From assembly GCF_903819435.1 (NCBI RefSeq), contig NZ_CAIJDP010000071.1, positions 1 to 64,000 of the forward strand: 64,000 bases of DNA, read 5' to 3'. Within the stretch, counting starts at the first letter, position 1; every line of letters starts with the position of its first letter. Source of the stretch: Flavobacterium salmonis. Its GTDB lineage: Bacteria > Bacteroidota > Bacteroidia > Flavobacteriales > Flavobacteriaceae. Below, piece after piece: positions 1 through 9,462 of the stretch. The position numbers and the translations under genes are program-made. Under the pieces are notes generated by a model. It was not told the origin of the DNA and made no database searches. It was given only the letters and a program-made list of their open reading frames with translations.

Positions 1-1
1 A

Positions 2-2410
2 GATACTACTGCTCCGGCTTGGACTACTGAAACTGCTTATTTGAATGTAACTTTGCAATGCAGCGACCTTTCAGGATTGGAAAATGCGCAGGCAATATTC
101 CCAACAGCTTCTGATCTTTGTGATGCCGATGTATCGAACATCGTAAAAGTAAGCGGGCAATTTATGGCTTCTGAAGGTTGTGGAAATTCAGGAACTTATA
201 CCAATATCTGGACTGTAAAAGATGATTGTGGAAATACTTCTGATACTTTCACGCAAGTGATAACAATTGAAGATACTACTGCTCCGACTTGGGCTACTGA
301 AACTGCTTCTTTGAATGTAACTTTGCAATGCAGCGACCTTTCAGGATTGGAAAATGCGCAGGCAATGTTTCCAACAGCTTCTGATCTTTGTGATGCCGAT
401 GTATCGAACATCGTAAAAGTAAGCGGTCAGTTCATGGCTTCTGAAGGTTGTGGAAATTCCGGAACTTACACCAATACCTGGACCGTGAAAGATGATTGTG
501 GGAATACTTCCGATACTTTCACGCAAGTGATAACAATTGAAGATACTACTGCTCCGACTTGGACTACTGAAACTGCTTCTTTGAATGTAACTTTGCAATG
601 CAGCGACCTTTCAGGATTGGAAAATGCGCAGGCAATATTCCCAACAGCTTCTGACCTTTGTGATGCCGATGTTTCTAATATTATAAAAGTAAGCGGGCAA
701 TTCATAGCTTCTGAAGGATGTGGAAATTCGGGAACTTACACCAACACCTGGACTGTAAAAGATGATTGTGGCAACACTTCCAATACTTTCACTCAGGTAA
801 TCACCATCGAAGATACCACAGCACCAACCTGGGCTACTGAAATGGCTTCCTTGAATGTGACTCTACAATGCAGCGACCTTTCAGGTTTAGCAAACGCTCA
901 GGCAATGTTCCCAACAGCTTCTGACCTTTGTGATGCCGATGTTTCTAATATTATAAAAACAAGCGGGCAATTCATAGCTTCTGAAGGATGTGGAAATTCA
1001 GGAACTTACACCAACACCTGGACTGTAAAAGATGATTGTGGGAATACTTCTGATACTTTCACGCAAGTGATCACTATTGAAGATACTAGTGCGCCGATAT
1101 TTACAGGAACACTTCCAACAGATATTACAGTTTCTTGCGACGCAGTTCCTGAGCCCGCCGTTATGCAGGCTTCTGATAATTGTAACGGCAATTTACCAAT
1201 CATATTCACAGAAATAAAAACTGGTATTGAAAATGAATGTGCAACCAACTACACGTTAACCCGCACATGGTCAACAAGTGATTGCAGTGGAAATTCAGCT
1301 ACTCATTTTCAAATTATAACTGTAAGAGACACAACTCCACCAAAAGGCACAGCACCTGCAGATGTAATAAATTCACAAAATGTAGCTGCTATTCCTGCCG
1401 GAAGCCCTCAAGACATAATAAATGCATCAGACAACTGCAGCGAAAGCGTAAACATCTCGATAAGTGATTCGAATAATGGAGGAAGCGGCTGCGAAGGAAA
1501 TGCATTTATCTTAACCAGAACTTATACTTTGACAGATTGTGCTGGCAATAAAACTGAATTGGTACAGAAATTTACTGTCGAAAATAAAATTTCTGTAATG
1601 GGAACGGCTTCAAATGTTACCTGTTTTGATGGTAATAACGGCTCTATTCTGGTAACCAATAGTCCAGGCTCTGTAGTCGTTATCAGAAATGAAAACAATG
1701 AAGTTGTTGGAAACACAGGTTTACGTGCCGGAGTATATACACTTACAGCAACATCGGCAGTAAACAATAACAATCAGGTTTGTTCTGCAACTGCTACTGT
1801 AACCATCACACAACCTTCAAACGTTATTATCAACCTTAACAGTGAGGCCTGTAACGCAGATTCAACGCTCCTTAACTTATCCGGTTTATTGCCGGAGAAC
1901 ATATCTGCAACCGGAATCTGGACGGATACAAATGGTACTAATGCGTTACAGGGAAACATCCTGAATGTTTTTGGTCTTGCATTGGGGAATTATACATTTG
2001 AATATCGAACAACTAATGAAGATTGTCCAAAAAGTGTTTCATTAAACTTACTTGTAAATGATGACTGCAGGGTATTAGCCTGTGAGAATGTATTAGTTCA
2101 TAATGCTTTCTCTCCTAATGGTGACGGTATCAATGATTTTTTCAAAATTGACAATATTGACCTAACAGCCTGTTATCCAACAAATACTGTAGAAATCTAT
2201 AACCGCTGGGGAATTTTGGTATTCGAAACTACAAATTACAATAATACCACCAACGCTTTTGACGGAACTTCCAGAGGCAGAACAACCATCAAACAATCCG
2301 AAGGACTGCCTACAGGAACATACTTTTACATCATCAATTACAAATCATTAGATGGTAATAACGCGCTTCAGTCTAATAAAAAAGATGGTTTTCTTTATTT
2401 ATCGAAATAA
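2..2410 (+). CDS. Giant gliding/adhesion surface protein, C-terminal part (T9SS type B sorting domain); 5' end outside window
   Basis: The reading frame is already open at base 2, so this is only the C-terminal part of a larger secreted protein. It starts with four nearly identical 90-residue modules, each with four cysteines (motifs QCSDLSG, DLCDAD, EGCGNS, DDCGNT) and ending in ITIEDTTAPTW. Two more divergent HYR-like modules follow, then a SprB-type repeat (around NVTCFDGNNGSI). The last ~100 residues carry the CHU_C / gliding-associated signature (FSPNGDGINDFFKI, EIYNRWG, PTGTYFY), which is the type B signal for export and anchoring by T9SS. By family it is probably a cell-surface adhesin like SprB. 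The PorP/SprF gene 150 bp downstream fits, since such proteins act as partners of type B cargo. The particular ligand cannot be read from sequence. Confidence 0.9.
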   Translation, partial: DTTAPAWTTETAYLNVTLQCSDLSGLENAQAIFPTASDLCDADVSNIVKVSGQFMASEGCGNSGTYTNIWTVKDDCGNTSDTFTQVITIEDTTAPTWATETASLNVTLQCSDLSGLENAQAMFPTASDLCDADVSNIVKVSGQFMASEGCGNSGTYTNTWTVKDDCGNTSDTFTQVITIEDTTAPTWTTETASLNVTLQCSDLSGLENAQAIFPTASDLCDADVSNIIKVSGQFIASEGCGNSGTYTNTWTVKDDCGNTSNTFTQVITIEDTTAPTWATEMASLNVTLQCSDLSGLANAQAMFPTASDLCDADVSNIIKTSGQFIASEGCGNSGTYTNTWTVKDDCGNTSDTFTQVITIEDTSAPIFTGTLPTDITVSCDAVPEPAVMQASDNCNGNLPIIFTEIKTGIENECATNYTLTRTWSTSDCSGNSATHFQIITVRDTTPPKGTAPADVINSQNVAAIPAGSPQDIINASDNCSESVNISISDSNNGGSGCEGNAFILTRTYTLTDCAGNKTELVQKFTVENKISVMGTASNVTCFDGNNGSILVTNSPGSVVVIRNENNEVVGNTGLRAGVYTLTATSAVNNNNQVCSATATVTITQPSNVIINLNSEACNADSTLLNLSGLLPENISATGIWTDTNGTNALQGNILNVFGLALGNYTFEYRTTNEDCPKSVSLNLLVNDDCRVLACENVLVHNAFSPNGDGINDFFKIDNIDLTACYPTNTVEIYNRWGILVFETTNYNNTTNAFDGTSRGRTTIKQSEGLPTGTYFYIINYKSLDGNNALQSNKKDGFLYLSK
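41..1120 (+). repeat. Four tandem 270-bp coding repeats
   Basis: Units begin at 41, 311, 581 and 851, each exactly 270 bp (90 codons), and sit in frame inside the adhesin. The copies are almost identical even at silent positions. They also look mosaic: units 1 and 2 share one version of the DNA after DADVSN (gtatcgaacatcgtaaaa), units 3 and 4 another (gtttctaatattataaaa). This points to recent duplication and gene conversion. The array may continue upstream of the window, and copy number would be easy to miscount in a short-read assembly. Confidence 0.95.
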
Positions 2411-2560
2411 ATACAATTTGTAATTCAGTGCTTTCCCTGCGCCGAATTACAACAAAATAATGAATACAAAATCCTTGTTTGGGTAAGTGAATATTAGGGC
2501 TTATTGTTAAGGATTTTATTGTAAAAATCGTTAGTAATAATTGCAAAAAAAATATCTACT

Positions 2561-3478
2561 ATGAGAACAAAATTATTTTCCTTCGCTATTATGTTTGTAT
2601 CCATGGTAAGTTTTGCACAGCAAGATGCTCAATTTACGCAATATATGTACAATACCATAAACATCAACCCTGCTTATGCAGGTTCCCGGGGAGCCTTAAG
2701 CGTATTCGGTTTATACCGTACACAGTGGGTTGGACTGGATGGTGCTCCCGAAACAGGCTGTCTTTCTGTCAATACACCTATAAACAACAGCAATTTAGGC
2801 ATTGGTGGTTCTTTGGTCAATGATAAAATTGGCCCTACAAATGAGACTAACTTCTCTGTTGATATTTCTTATACCGTACAGACATCGGCTGATTTTAAAT
2901 TGTCTTTTGGTATTAAAGGAACAGCAAATATGTTCAATCTTGATGTCAATAAACTTAATCCGGATGTTTCAGGAGATCCACAATTTCAGGACTTTGATAA
3001 TAAATTTTCTCCCAACGTAGGTGCCGGAGTTTACTGGCATTCAGATAAAGCTTATGTAGGTTTGTCTGTACCAAATTTTATCGAAACCAATCGTTACAAT
3101 GACAATGATATTGTTATTTATAAAGATAAAATCAATTATTATTTTATGGCTGGTTATATTTTCGATCTGGACCAATATCAGTATATAAAATTCAAACCGG
3201 CCTTATTGACAAAAATGGTAGAAGGAGCCCCACTACAAGTAGATGTATCAGCCAATTTTATGTTTATCAACAAATTTGTAGTGGGTGTTGCTTACAGATG
3301 GAGTGCTTCTTTGAGTGCTATGGTAGGATTTCAGATTAGTGACGGACTTTATCTGGGTTATGGCTATGATCGTGAAACTACGAACTTAAACAATTATAAC
3401 TCAGGATCGCATGAAATATTCCTGCGTTATGAATTCCTTAGTAAAAAAGGTAAAATAACAACTCCTCGTTTCTTCTAA
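2561..3478 (+). CDS. PorP/SprF family type IX secretion system outer-membrane protein
   Basis: 305 aa with a signal peptide ending near FAQQDAQFTQYMYN, followed by the family hallmark NPAYAGSRG and a C-terminal half that reads as membrane beta strands (GLYLGYGYD, HEIFLRYEF). PorP/SprF proteins are outer-membrane beta barrels that work with T9SS. SprF is needed for surface delivery of the SprB adhesin, and many paralogues are encoded just after other type B cargo genes. Here the gene follows such an adhesin and lies 11 bp before an OmpA-family gene, so the three probably form one functional module. It is most likely the dedicated partner of the upstream adhesin rather than the core PorP. Confidence 0.9.
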   Translation: MRTKLFSFAIMFVSMVSFAQQDAQFTQYMYNTININPAYAGSRGALSVFGLYRTQWVGLDGAPETGCLSVNTPINNSNLGIGGSLVNDKIGPTNETNFSVDISYTVQTSADFKLSFGIKGTANMFNLDVNKLNPDVSGDPQFQDFDNKFSPNVGAGVYWHSDKAYVGLSVPNFIETNRYNDNDIVIYKDKINYYFMAGYIFDLDQYQYIKFKPALLTKMVEGAPLQVDVSANFMFINKFVVGVAYRWSASLSAMVGFQISDGLYLGYGYDRETTNLNNYNSGSHEIFLRYEFLSKKGKITTPRFF

Positions 3479-3489
3479 AAATAGTTATT

Positions 3490-5415
3490 ATGAAAAAGTT
3501 TATACTCCTTTGCTTCACAATAGTAAGTGTTTTTTCATTCAGATGTTATTCCCAACAATCGAAAGTAAACACTGCTGATAAAAAATACGATGGCTATGCT
3601 TATATCGATGCCATAAAGACCTATGAGAGAGTAGCCCGGAAAGGATCCAAGTCTGAAGATATGTTTAAAAAATTGGGAAATGCCTATTATTTTAATTCTG
3701 AGTTTGAAGGGGCTGCCAAATGGTATGGAGAATTATTTGCTATGAACCCAAGTCCGGAACCTGAGTTTTATTATCGATATGCACAGTCCTTAAAAGCAAC
3801 AGGACAAACAGCCCAAGCTAATAAAATCCTTGACGAATTTAACTCCAAATATCAAAATGATAACCGTGGCAGACTTTATAAAGAAAATCTAAACTATCTG
3901 GATAAGATTAAAGCCAATTCAGGACGTTATAAAATTGAAGATGCCAGAATCAACTCTAAATATTCTGACTACAGCACTTTTGTAGCCAATAATAAAATCT
4001 ATTTTGCTTCGGCAAGAGATACCGGTAATTTTTCGAACCGCAAACACAAATGGACGGGCGAATATTTTACTAATTTATATGTAACAGATGTAGATTCTGT
4101 CAAAGTAAAAAAATTCAGAACTACATTAAACACTAAATTTCATGAATCATCTCCCGTACTTACCAAAGACGGAAAAACAATTTATTTTACACGTAATAAT
4201 TATATCGATGGAAAAAAAGGAAAAAATGAAGACAAAATTACTTTTATCAAAATTTACAAAGCAACTCTCGAAAATGGTAAGTGGACTAATATTAGAGAGC
4301 TTCCCTTCAGCAGCAACAATTACAGTACTGCTCATCCTGCACTTAGTACTGATGAAAAAACTTTATATTTTGCTTCTGATATGCCCGGAAGTATTGGGCA
4401 GTCTGATCTGTTTAAAGTCAGTATCAATGAAAAAGGCGAATATGGTACCCCTCAAAATTTAGGGAAATCGATTAATACTGAAGGCAAGGAAACGTTTCCG
4501 TATGTAAGCAATGAAAACGAAATATACTTTGCTTCTGATGGACATCCCGGACTTGGAGGACTCGATGTTTTTGTTGGCCAGATTGATACCGACGGAAATA
4601 TTAGTGATATCCAAAACGTAGGAACCGATGTCAATTCTCCAAAAGATGATTTTGCTTATATAATAGACTCTGGCACAAGAGAAGGTTATTTTAGCTCCAA
4701 CAAAGATGGAGGCCGTGGTTCAGACGACATTTATAAGTTTCTGGAGACACGAAGATTAAAATGTATTCAGGAATTATATGGACTTATTACTGATGCCCAA
4801 ACCGGGATGATTTTGCCCGAAGCAAAAGTAAGCCTGTATGACCGAAACTTAAATCTTAAAAATACGACTATTGCCGATGCAACAGGAAATTATACTTTTT
4901 CGGTTGAATGTGCAGAAAAATATTATGTAAGAGCTGAAAAACCGGATTATGCTACAAAAGAAGTAAGTATTGAAATTCCGGATCAGACTGGAAAAACCAA
5001 TCTTCCAATTGCTTTGGAAAGCATCAAATGCAAAGTTACAATTGGGGATGATTTAGGAAAATGCTTTGGCATAAAAATGATTTATTTTGATCTGGACAAA
5101 TCCAATATCCGAGAAGCAGCAGCATTGGATTTAGAAAAAATATTGGATGTTTTAAATCAAAATATGAAAATGAAACTCGACATCCGTTCTCATACAGACA
5201 GCAGAGCAAGCCATAAGTACAACGAAGCTTTGTCAGACAGAAGAGCAAAATCTACCATCGAATGGCTTATTACAAATGGTGTTGACAAAAACCGTTTAAC
5301 CGGAAAGGGCTACGGCGAAACACAACTCGTAAACCAATGTGCTGACGGTGTAAAATGTACAGAAGAAGAACACCAGGCAAACAGACGTAGCGAATTTATT
5401 ATTACCGCATTATAA
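3490..5415 (+). CDS. OmpA-family protein with TPR, PD40 beta-propeller and carboxypeptidase-regulatory-like domains
   Basis: 641 aa. A signal peptide ends near SFRCYSQQ. Domain order: TPR-like helices at about 25-140, PD40/WD40-like blades at about 165-415 (repeated IYFASD, TIYFTR and LYFASD strands), a carboxypeptidase-regulatory-like beta sandwich at about 428-510, and a C-terminal OmpA domain at about 530-641 with the peptidoglycan-binding residues of HTDSRAS and NRRSEF. The protein should sit in the periplasm or outer membrane and tether an envelope complex to peptidoglycan. This architecture recurs beside porP/sprF genes in flavobacteria, including T9SS-linked proteins. It is co-transcribed with the SprF-like gene and closed by a clear terminator. 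Confidence 0.88.
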   Translation: MKKFILLCFTIVSVFSFRCYSQQSKVNTADKKYDGYAYIDAIKTYERVARKGSKSEDMFKKLGNAYYFNSEFEGAAKWYGELFAMNPSPEPEFYYRYAQSLKATGQTAQANKILDEFNSKYQNDNRGRLYKENLNYLDKIKANSGRYKIEDARINSKYSDYSTFVANNKIYFASARDTGNFSNRKHKWTGEYFTNLYVTDVDSVKVKKFRTTLNTKFHESSPVLTKDGKTIYFTRNNYIDGKKGKNEDKITFIKIYKATLENGKWTNIRELPFSSNNYSTAHPALSTDEKTLYFASDMPGSIGQSDLFKVSINEKGEYGTPQNLGKSINTEGKETFPYVSNENEIYFASDGHPGLGGLDVFVGQIDTDGNISDIQNVGTDVNSPKDDFAYIIDSGTREGYFSSNKDGGRGSDDIYKFLETRRLKCIQELYGLITDAQTGMILPEAKVSLYDRNLNLKNTTIADATGNYTFSVECAEKYYVRAEKPDYATKEVSIEIPDQTGKTNLPIALESIKCKVTIGDDLGKCFGIKMIYFDLDKSNIREAAALDLEKILDVLNQNMKMKLDIRSHTDSRASHKYNEALSDRRAKSTIEWLITNGVDKNRLTGKGYGETQLVNQCADGVKCTEEEHQANRRSEFIITAL

Positions 5416-5440
5416 AAACAACCAAAAACCAATAACCACA

Positions 5441-5466
5441 GCTACCTTTCGGGGTAGCCTTTTTTT
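5441..5466 (+). terminator. Rho-independent terminator after the adhesin-sprF-ompA module
   Basis: A GCTACC / GGTAGC stem closes a TTTCGG loop (5441-5458) and is followed by a run of seven T. It lies 25 bp after the OmpA-family stop codon. Confidence 0.8.
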
Positions 5467-5538
5467 ACAAATAAATAAGTCGTTGCAAACATGACTTTAC
5501 AACGACTTAATAACTAAACCTGAATACTAACTTTGTTT

Positions 5539-6030
5539 CTAAATTTTTGCAAAAATATTGGTATAGTATTTTTTACCGGTCTCTGCATCAATTTTAACGG
5601 CAATCCCAAAATGGGTATAATCACCTTCTATATTTTCTTTATGTGTTGGACTAGCTAACCATGCCTGTAGCACAGCTTCTGCAGAATTAAAATTGTAAGC
5701 AACATTTTCACCCACTTTCTTAGCACCTAAAACATTAATGATGTTCTCTGATCGTGCTACGAAATCATTATGGTTAACTACTTTATTGGCAATCATATAA
5801 TAATCATGCTCTTCAGATTTAAAAGAAATATGATTTACCTTTTCCAAAGCATTTAAACCAATGCTCATTCGGTATTTGTTAACCAATTGCAGAACTTCTA
5901 ATTCGGTATCATTATAAGTATAATCACTTACGAGTTCAGAATCATTAACTCCTTCAGCAGTATCTGATGAACAGGAATTTGAAATAAAAACAAGCGCAAG
6001 AAGCAACATTGTCCGAAGCCATTTTTTCAT
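5539..6030 (-). CDS. CAP-domain (SCP/PR1-like) lipoprotein
   Basis: 163 aa. The N terminus is a lipoprotein signal with lipobox SNSC followed by SSDTAEG. The rest is a CAP/SCP domain: the helix ELEVLQLVNKYR, a histidine in SEEHDYYM, NHNDF, GENVAYNF, WLASPTHKENI and a final THFGIAV strand with KKYYTNIF. CAP proteins of bacteria are secreted or surface proteins of mostly unknown biochemical role. Two conserved histidines of the CAP cavity (in SEEHD and SPTHKENI) appear present. The gene stands alone with 161 bp upstream, and it converges on the OmpA-family gene. Confidence 0.85.
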   Translation of the reverse strand: MKKWLRTMLLLALVFISNSCSSDTAEGVNDSELVSDYTYNDTELEVLQLVNKYRMSIGLNALEKVNHISFKSEEHDYYMIANKVVNHNDFVARSENIINVLGAKKVGENVAYNFNSAEAVLQAWLASPTHKENIEGDYTHFGIAVKIDAETGKKYYTNIFAKI

Positions 6031-6191
6031 AAATTGGTTGAGTATGTGTAAATAAATTGTGGGGCAACTTATTTAAATCTTTAAACAAAATAATTAATCA
6101 TCGTTTTAAAAATAATAAAATTTGCGTCTAAAAACCAAAATTAATCGATGAAAAGCGCTATAAAGGCATTTTAACAAATAAAAAACTTACA

Positions 6192-6836
6192 TCATGGAGC
6201 TAATCTGTCAATTTTCCATGTAAAATCAGACTGGCTGAAATAACGAATTCTGTCATGAAGTCTGTTAGCTCTTCCCTGCCAAAACTCTACTTCTAAAGGA
6301 GTTACCAAAAATCCACCCCAATGTGCAGGTCTCAGAACAGGTTTTCCTTCAAACTTAAGTTCCAGCTCTTTTAAGTTCTCTTCCAGAAAAGATCTGGACG
6401 GAATCACTTCGCTCTGGTTTGAAACGACAGCTCCTAACTTGCTTCCGTCAGGTCGGGAATCAAAATAATTATCAGAAATAATTTCAGAAGTTTTTTGGGC
6501 AATTCCTTTTATGATAACCTGGCGCTCCATTTCGTGCCAGAAAAAAGAAAGACAAACATGTGGATTTTGAGCAATTGCCTTTCCTTTCTCAGAATTATAA
6601 TTGGTATAAAAAATAAATCCTTCTTCAGAAAATTTCTTCAGCAAAACTACTCTTGATTTCGGAAAACCGTCTAAACCAATAGTAGAAACTGTCATGGCAT
6701 TTACTTCTCCACTACCTCCAAAATCTTCAACTTCGTGAAACCATCTGTTAAAAAGATTAATAGGATCTTCCGGAATAGTACTTTCAAGCAGTTCGCTTTT
6801 CTCGTATGATCTTCTATAATTACTTAAATCATTCAT
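6192..6836 (-). CDS. pdxH: Pyridoxamine 5'-phosphate oxidase
   Basis: 214 aa, the normal length for PdxH. The FMN-dependent enzyme oxidises pyridoxamine or pyridoxine 5'-phosphate to pyridoxal 5'-phosphate, the last step of vitamin B6 synthesis and salvage. Visible family marks are the N-terminal RRSYEKSELLE, DGFPKSRVVLLKKF, FYTNYNSEKGKA, the signature SFFWHEMERQVIIKG, and the C-terminal EFWQGRANRLHDRI with RLAP at the end. It is cytosolic and sits 85 bp downstream of rnz in the same direction. An imperfect -7 box (TACATTTC) lies near 6863-6870. Confidence 0.95.
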   Translation of the reverse strand: MNDLSNYRRSYEKSELLESTIPEDPINLFNRWFHEVEDFGGSGEVNAMTVSTIGLDGFPKSRVVLLKKFSEEGFIFYTNYNSEKGKAIAQNPHVCLSFFWHEMERQVIIKGIAQKTSEIISDNYFDSRPDGSKLGAVVSNQSEVIPSRSFLEENLKELELKFEGKPVLRPAHWGGFLVTPLEVEFWQGRANRLHDRIRYFSQSDFTWKIDRLAP

Positions 6837-6921
6837 TTTTTTTATTGTTACAAGTTAATTGTGAAATGTAAAATAACACCCCTAAAACCGAAAAACAGAT
6901 TGCATTTTACTCTTTACACCA

Positions 6922-7827
6922 CTAAAATTGAAACGAAACTCCATCATCTCCCAGAAGTACATTTGGAAAAATAGTTTCTGCCTCGTTTTTAAAAGGCTTA
7001 ATTCCTTCGTATCGTGTCGAATAATGACCTAAAATCAATTGTTTAGCATTGGCTTTCAATGCAATTGCAGCAGCTTCTTTTGCTGTCGAATGTAGTGTTT
7101 TTTCAGCCAGAGCAGCTTCTGATTGCAAAAAAGTAGATTCGTGATACAAAACATCAACGTTTTCAATAATCGGAATAATGGCCTCGTGATAAACCGTATC
7201 CGAACAAAAAGCATAACTCATTGACGGAATCGGATCAAAAGATAATTTTTCATTTTCTATAACTGTTCCGTCGTCAAGTGTAACGTTTCCACCGTTTTTT
7301 ATTTTTTGATAATAAGCAGTATGAATATTATAGTTTTGAACAGCTTCTACGTTTAGCTTTCTTTCTCCGGGTTTTTCCTGAAAAAGGAATCCGTTTGTGT
7401 AAACCCTGTGTTTTAGCGGAATTGTTTTCACTATAACTTTTTGATCTTCGAAGATAATTTCACTTTCCTTTGACTCCAGTTCATGAAAAAACAGCTGATA
7501 AGTCGTCCAGGATTCTGTAAGCTTTAATTGAAGAAGAATAAGTTCCCTGATTCCTTTTGGTCCATAAACATGTAAATCTGTAGTTCTTCCCAACAATGAA
7601 AAAGTCGAAATCGTTCCAATCAATCCATAAAGATGATCTCCGTGAAGATGCGAAATAAAAATGTGGTTGATTTTAGAAAATTTTATCTTATTCTTTCGAA
7701 GCTGTACCTGAGTTCCTTCGCCACAGTCAATCAAAAACAATCGGTTTTTAATTTCTAAAACCTGCGAAGTTGGATTAGTAAGCGTTCTGGGAGTTGCGGC
7801 ATAACAGCCTAGTATTGTTAATTTCAA
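6922..7827 (-). CDS. rnz: Ribonuclease Z
   Basis: 301 aa, the short (bacterial) form of RNase Z, a metallo-beta-lactamase-fold endonuclease that trims the 3' ends of tRNA precursors. The zinc motif HLHGDH is at about residues 60-65, preceded by LIDCGEGTQVQLR. Later ligands are visible in AFCSDTVYHE, LYHESTF and LGHYSTRY. The start MKLTILGC is the standard family N terminus. It lies between the small 110-aa gene and pdxH in one same-strand run. Confidence 0.95.
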   Translation of the reverse strand: MKLTILGCYAATPRTLTNPTSQVLEIKNRLFLIDCGEGTQVQLRKNKIKFSKINHIFISHLHGDHLYGLIGTISTFSLLGRTTDLHVYGPKGIRELILLQLKLTESWTTYQLFFHELESKESEIIFEDQKVIVKTIPLKHRVYTNGFLFQEKPGERKLNVEAVQNYNIHTAYYQKIKNGGNVTLDDGTVIENEKLSFDPIPSMSYAFCSDTVYHEAIIPIIENVDVLYHESTFLQSEAALAEKTLHSTAKEAAAIALKANAKQLILGHYSTRYEGIKPFKNEAETIFPNVLLGDDGVSFQF

Positions 7828-7922
7828 TTTTATGTTTATTCGTTAATTTGGTAAATCGTTTAATTGTCTAAAATTAAATCAAATCGATTAAACAGTTAAA
7901 CGAATAAACAATTAAATCAATT

Positions 7923-8255
7923 TTAGAATCCAAGATCTCTTTCAATTTCTTCCATTTCGATAATATCGTGCGCTTCCAAAAGAGAAGGCACAACAGTTAA
8001 TTTATCAGAAATAGCATTAAAATCAAGATCTGAAACTACAATTACAAACGATTTTTTTGACTTTTTCTGCTGTTTTGAAATTGGTAAAAAAAGTTTCAAA
8101 TCATTTTCTGTCAAAGCAGTATCGGCAGATAAATCGATAATAATATTGTGTTTTTCAAAGGTTTTAAACTGTTGCGTTACTTTTTCAAGGAAAGAATTAA
8201 CATCTCCCTGAGTATCCTTAATGGTAACGGTATGTCCTTTTTGATCTACTTTCAT
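7923..8255 (-). CDS. Small STAS-like protein encoded upstream of rnz
   Basis: 110 aa, without signal or membrane segment. The pattern of an early KGHTVTIKDTQGD hairpin, a helix, the strand HNIIIDLSAD, a further helix and strand SFVIVVSDLD, and an acidic C terminus resembles a STAS / anti-sigma-antagonist-like fold, but no phosphorylatable serine motif stands out. Genes like this are often found directly upstream of rnz in flavobacteria and are sometimes mislabelled ribonuclease Z themselves. The sequence has no zinc-binding motif, so it is not an RNase. Function unknown. Confidence 0.75.
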   Translation of the reverse strand: MKVDQKGHTVTIKDTQGDVNSFLEKVTQQFKTFEKHNIIIDLSADTALTENDLKLFLPISKQQKKSKKSFVIVVSDLDFNAISDKLTVVPSLLEAHDIIEMEEIERDLGF

Positions 8256-8316
8256 TTTATAATTTGTGGGGCTTATATAAAAATTGATATTTCTGAGAGT
8301 AAAGGTACGAAGTTTT

Positions 8317-8445
8317 TTTGTTTCAGGTTTCAGGTTTAAAGTTTTTGCTTTGTTTCTAATATTTGTTTAGAAAAAGTATTGCTATTTCTCCCTCCGGTCG
8401 AAATGACAAACGTTACGCAACTTGAAACATGAAACCTGAAACAAA
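8317..8445. repeat. Inverted-repeat-bounded intergenic element
   Basis: Two 25-bp arms (8317-8341 and 8421-8445) are inverted copies of TTTGTTTCAGGTTTCA plus nine less conserved bases, with two mismatches by eye. The inside holds a degenerate half copy of the flavobacterial repeat that ends in GGTCGAAATGAC (about 8386-8408), related to the one at 15385-15484. It fills the gap between pyrB and the rnz companion. No protein is encoded. Confidence 0.7.
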
Positions 8446-8452
8446 ACTAAAT

Positions 8453-9379
8453 CTATTGAATCTTAGAAGCCAAAAGATAAATAACCGCCATTCTAATCGC
8501 TACACCATTCTCTACCTGATTCAAAATCACCGAATGATCAGAGTCCGCAACTTCAGAAGTGATTTCTACCCCTCTGTTGATGGGTCCCGGGTGCATGATT
8601 ACGATTTCTTTTCCTAGTGAATCCAAAAGCGGTTTATCCACTCCGTATTGCTGTGCGTATTCACGTGTTGACGGGAAAAAGTTTACATCCATACGTTCGT
8701 TTTGTACACGAAGCATATTGGCAACATCGCACCATTCTAAAGCTTTACGTAAATTGGGTTCAACCGTAACACCAAGCGATTCAATATATCTCGGAATCAG
8801 TGTTTTTGGCCCGCAGACTTTAACTTCTGCGCCCTGCATCTGTAAAGCATATATGTTGGATAAGGCAACTCTCGAATGCAGAATATCACCCACAATCACC
8901 ACTTTTTTTTCGGCAACATCACCCAGTTTTTCTCTGATGGAATAACTGTCTAACAAAGCCTGTGTCGGGTGTTCGTGTGCACCGTCACCTGCATTTACAA
9001 TACTGGCTTTGACGTTTTTAGATAAAAAATAAGCCGCTCCGGGATTGGAGTGGCGCATGACAACCATATCTACTTTCATCGAAAGGATATTATTTACAGT
9101 ATCAATCAGGGTCTCTCCTTTTTTAACCGATGACTGAGCTGCAGAAAAACTGATCACATCAGCAGATAAACGTTTCTGCGCCAATTCAAAGGAAAGTTTG
9201 GTTCTGGTACTGTTTTCGAAGAAAATATTGGCAATGGTAATATCTCGTAATGAAGGAACTTTTTTAATTGGCCTGTTAATGACTTCTTTAAAATGATCTG
9301 CCGTTTCAAAAATCAGGTTTATATCATTTTCGTTGATATATTTAATTCCTAATAAATGATTTACGCTTAATTCTTTCAT
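8453..9379 (-). CDS. pyrB: Aspartate carbamoyltransferase catalytic subunit
   Basis: 308 aa, full length. The enzyme joins carbamoyl phosphate to aspartate in the second step of pyrimidine synthesis. The carbamoyl-phosphate loop FFENSTRTKLSFE is at about residues 52-64, HPTQALLD near 137, and the aspartate-binding side shows LRVQNERM and MHPGPINRGVEI. No pyrI regulatory subunit gene lies nearby, which suggests regulation by other means. pyrR lies two genes upstream on the same strand, with one unrelated gene between. Confidence 0.96.
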   Translation of the reverse strand: MKELSVNHLLGIKYINENDINLIFETADHFKEVINRPIKKVPSLRDITIANIFFENSTRTKLSFELAQKRLSADVISFSAAQSSVKKGETLIDTVNNILSMKVDMVVMRHSNPGAAYFLSKNVKASIVNAGDGAHEHPTQALLDSYSIREKLGDVAEKKVVIVGDILHSRVALSNIYALQMQGAEVKVCGPKTLIPRYIESLGVTVEPNLRKALEWCDVANMLRVQNERMDVNFFPSTREYAQQYGVDKPLLDSLGKEIVIMHPGPINRGVEITSEVADSDHSVILNQVENGVAIRMAVIYLLASKIQ

Positions 9380-9462
9380 TTTTGTTTCTTTATATTTATT
9401 TTGTCAAATTTCTGAATTTCTGAAATATTCAGTCCTTCAATACTTTTAAAAGAGCTACTGCC

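Noticed and set aside
41..1120. Possible CRISPR-like array because of regular repeats
   Set aside because: The unit is 270 bp, in frame, protein-coding, without unique spacers and without cas genes.
196..1248. Several antisense reading frames (196-411, 341-598, 466-705, 1006-1248)
   Set aside because: They are mirror frames of the tandem adhesin repeats and repeat with the same period; no signal or family features.
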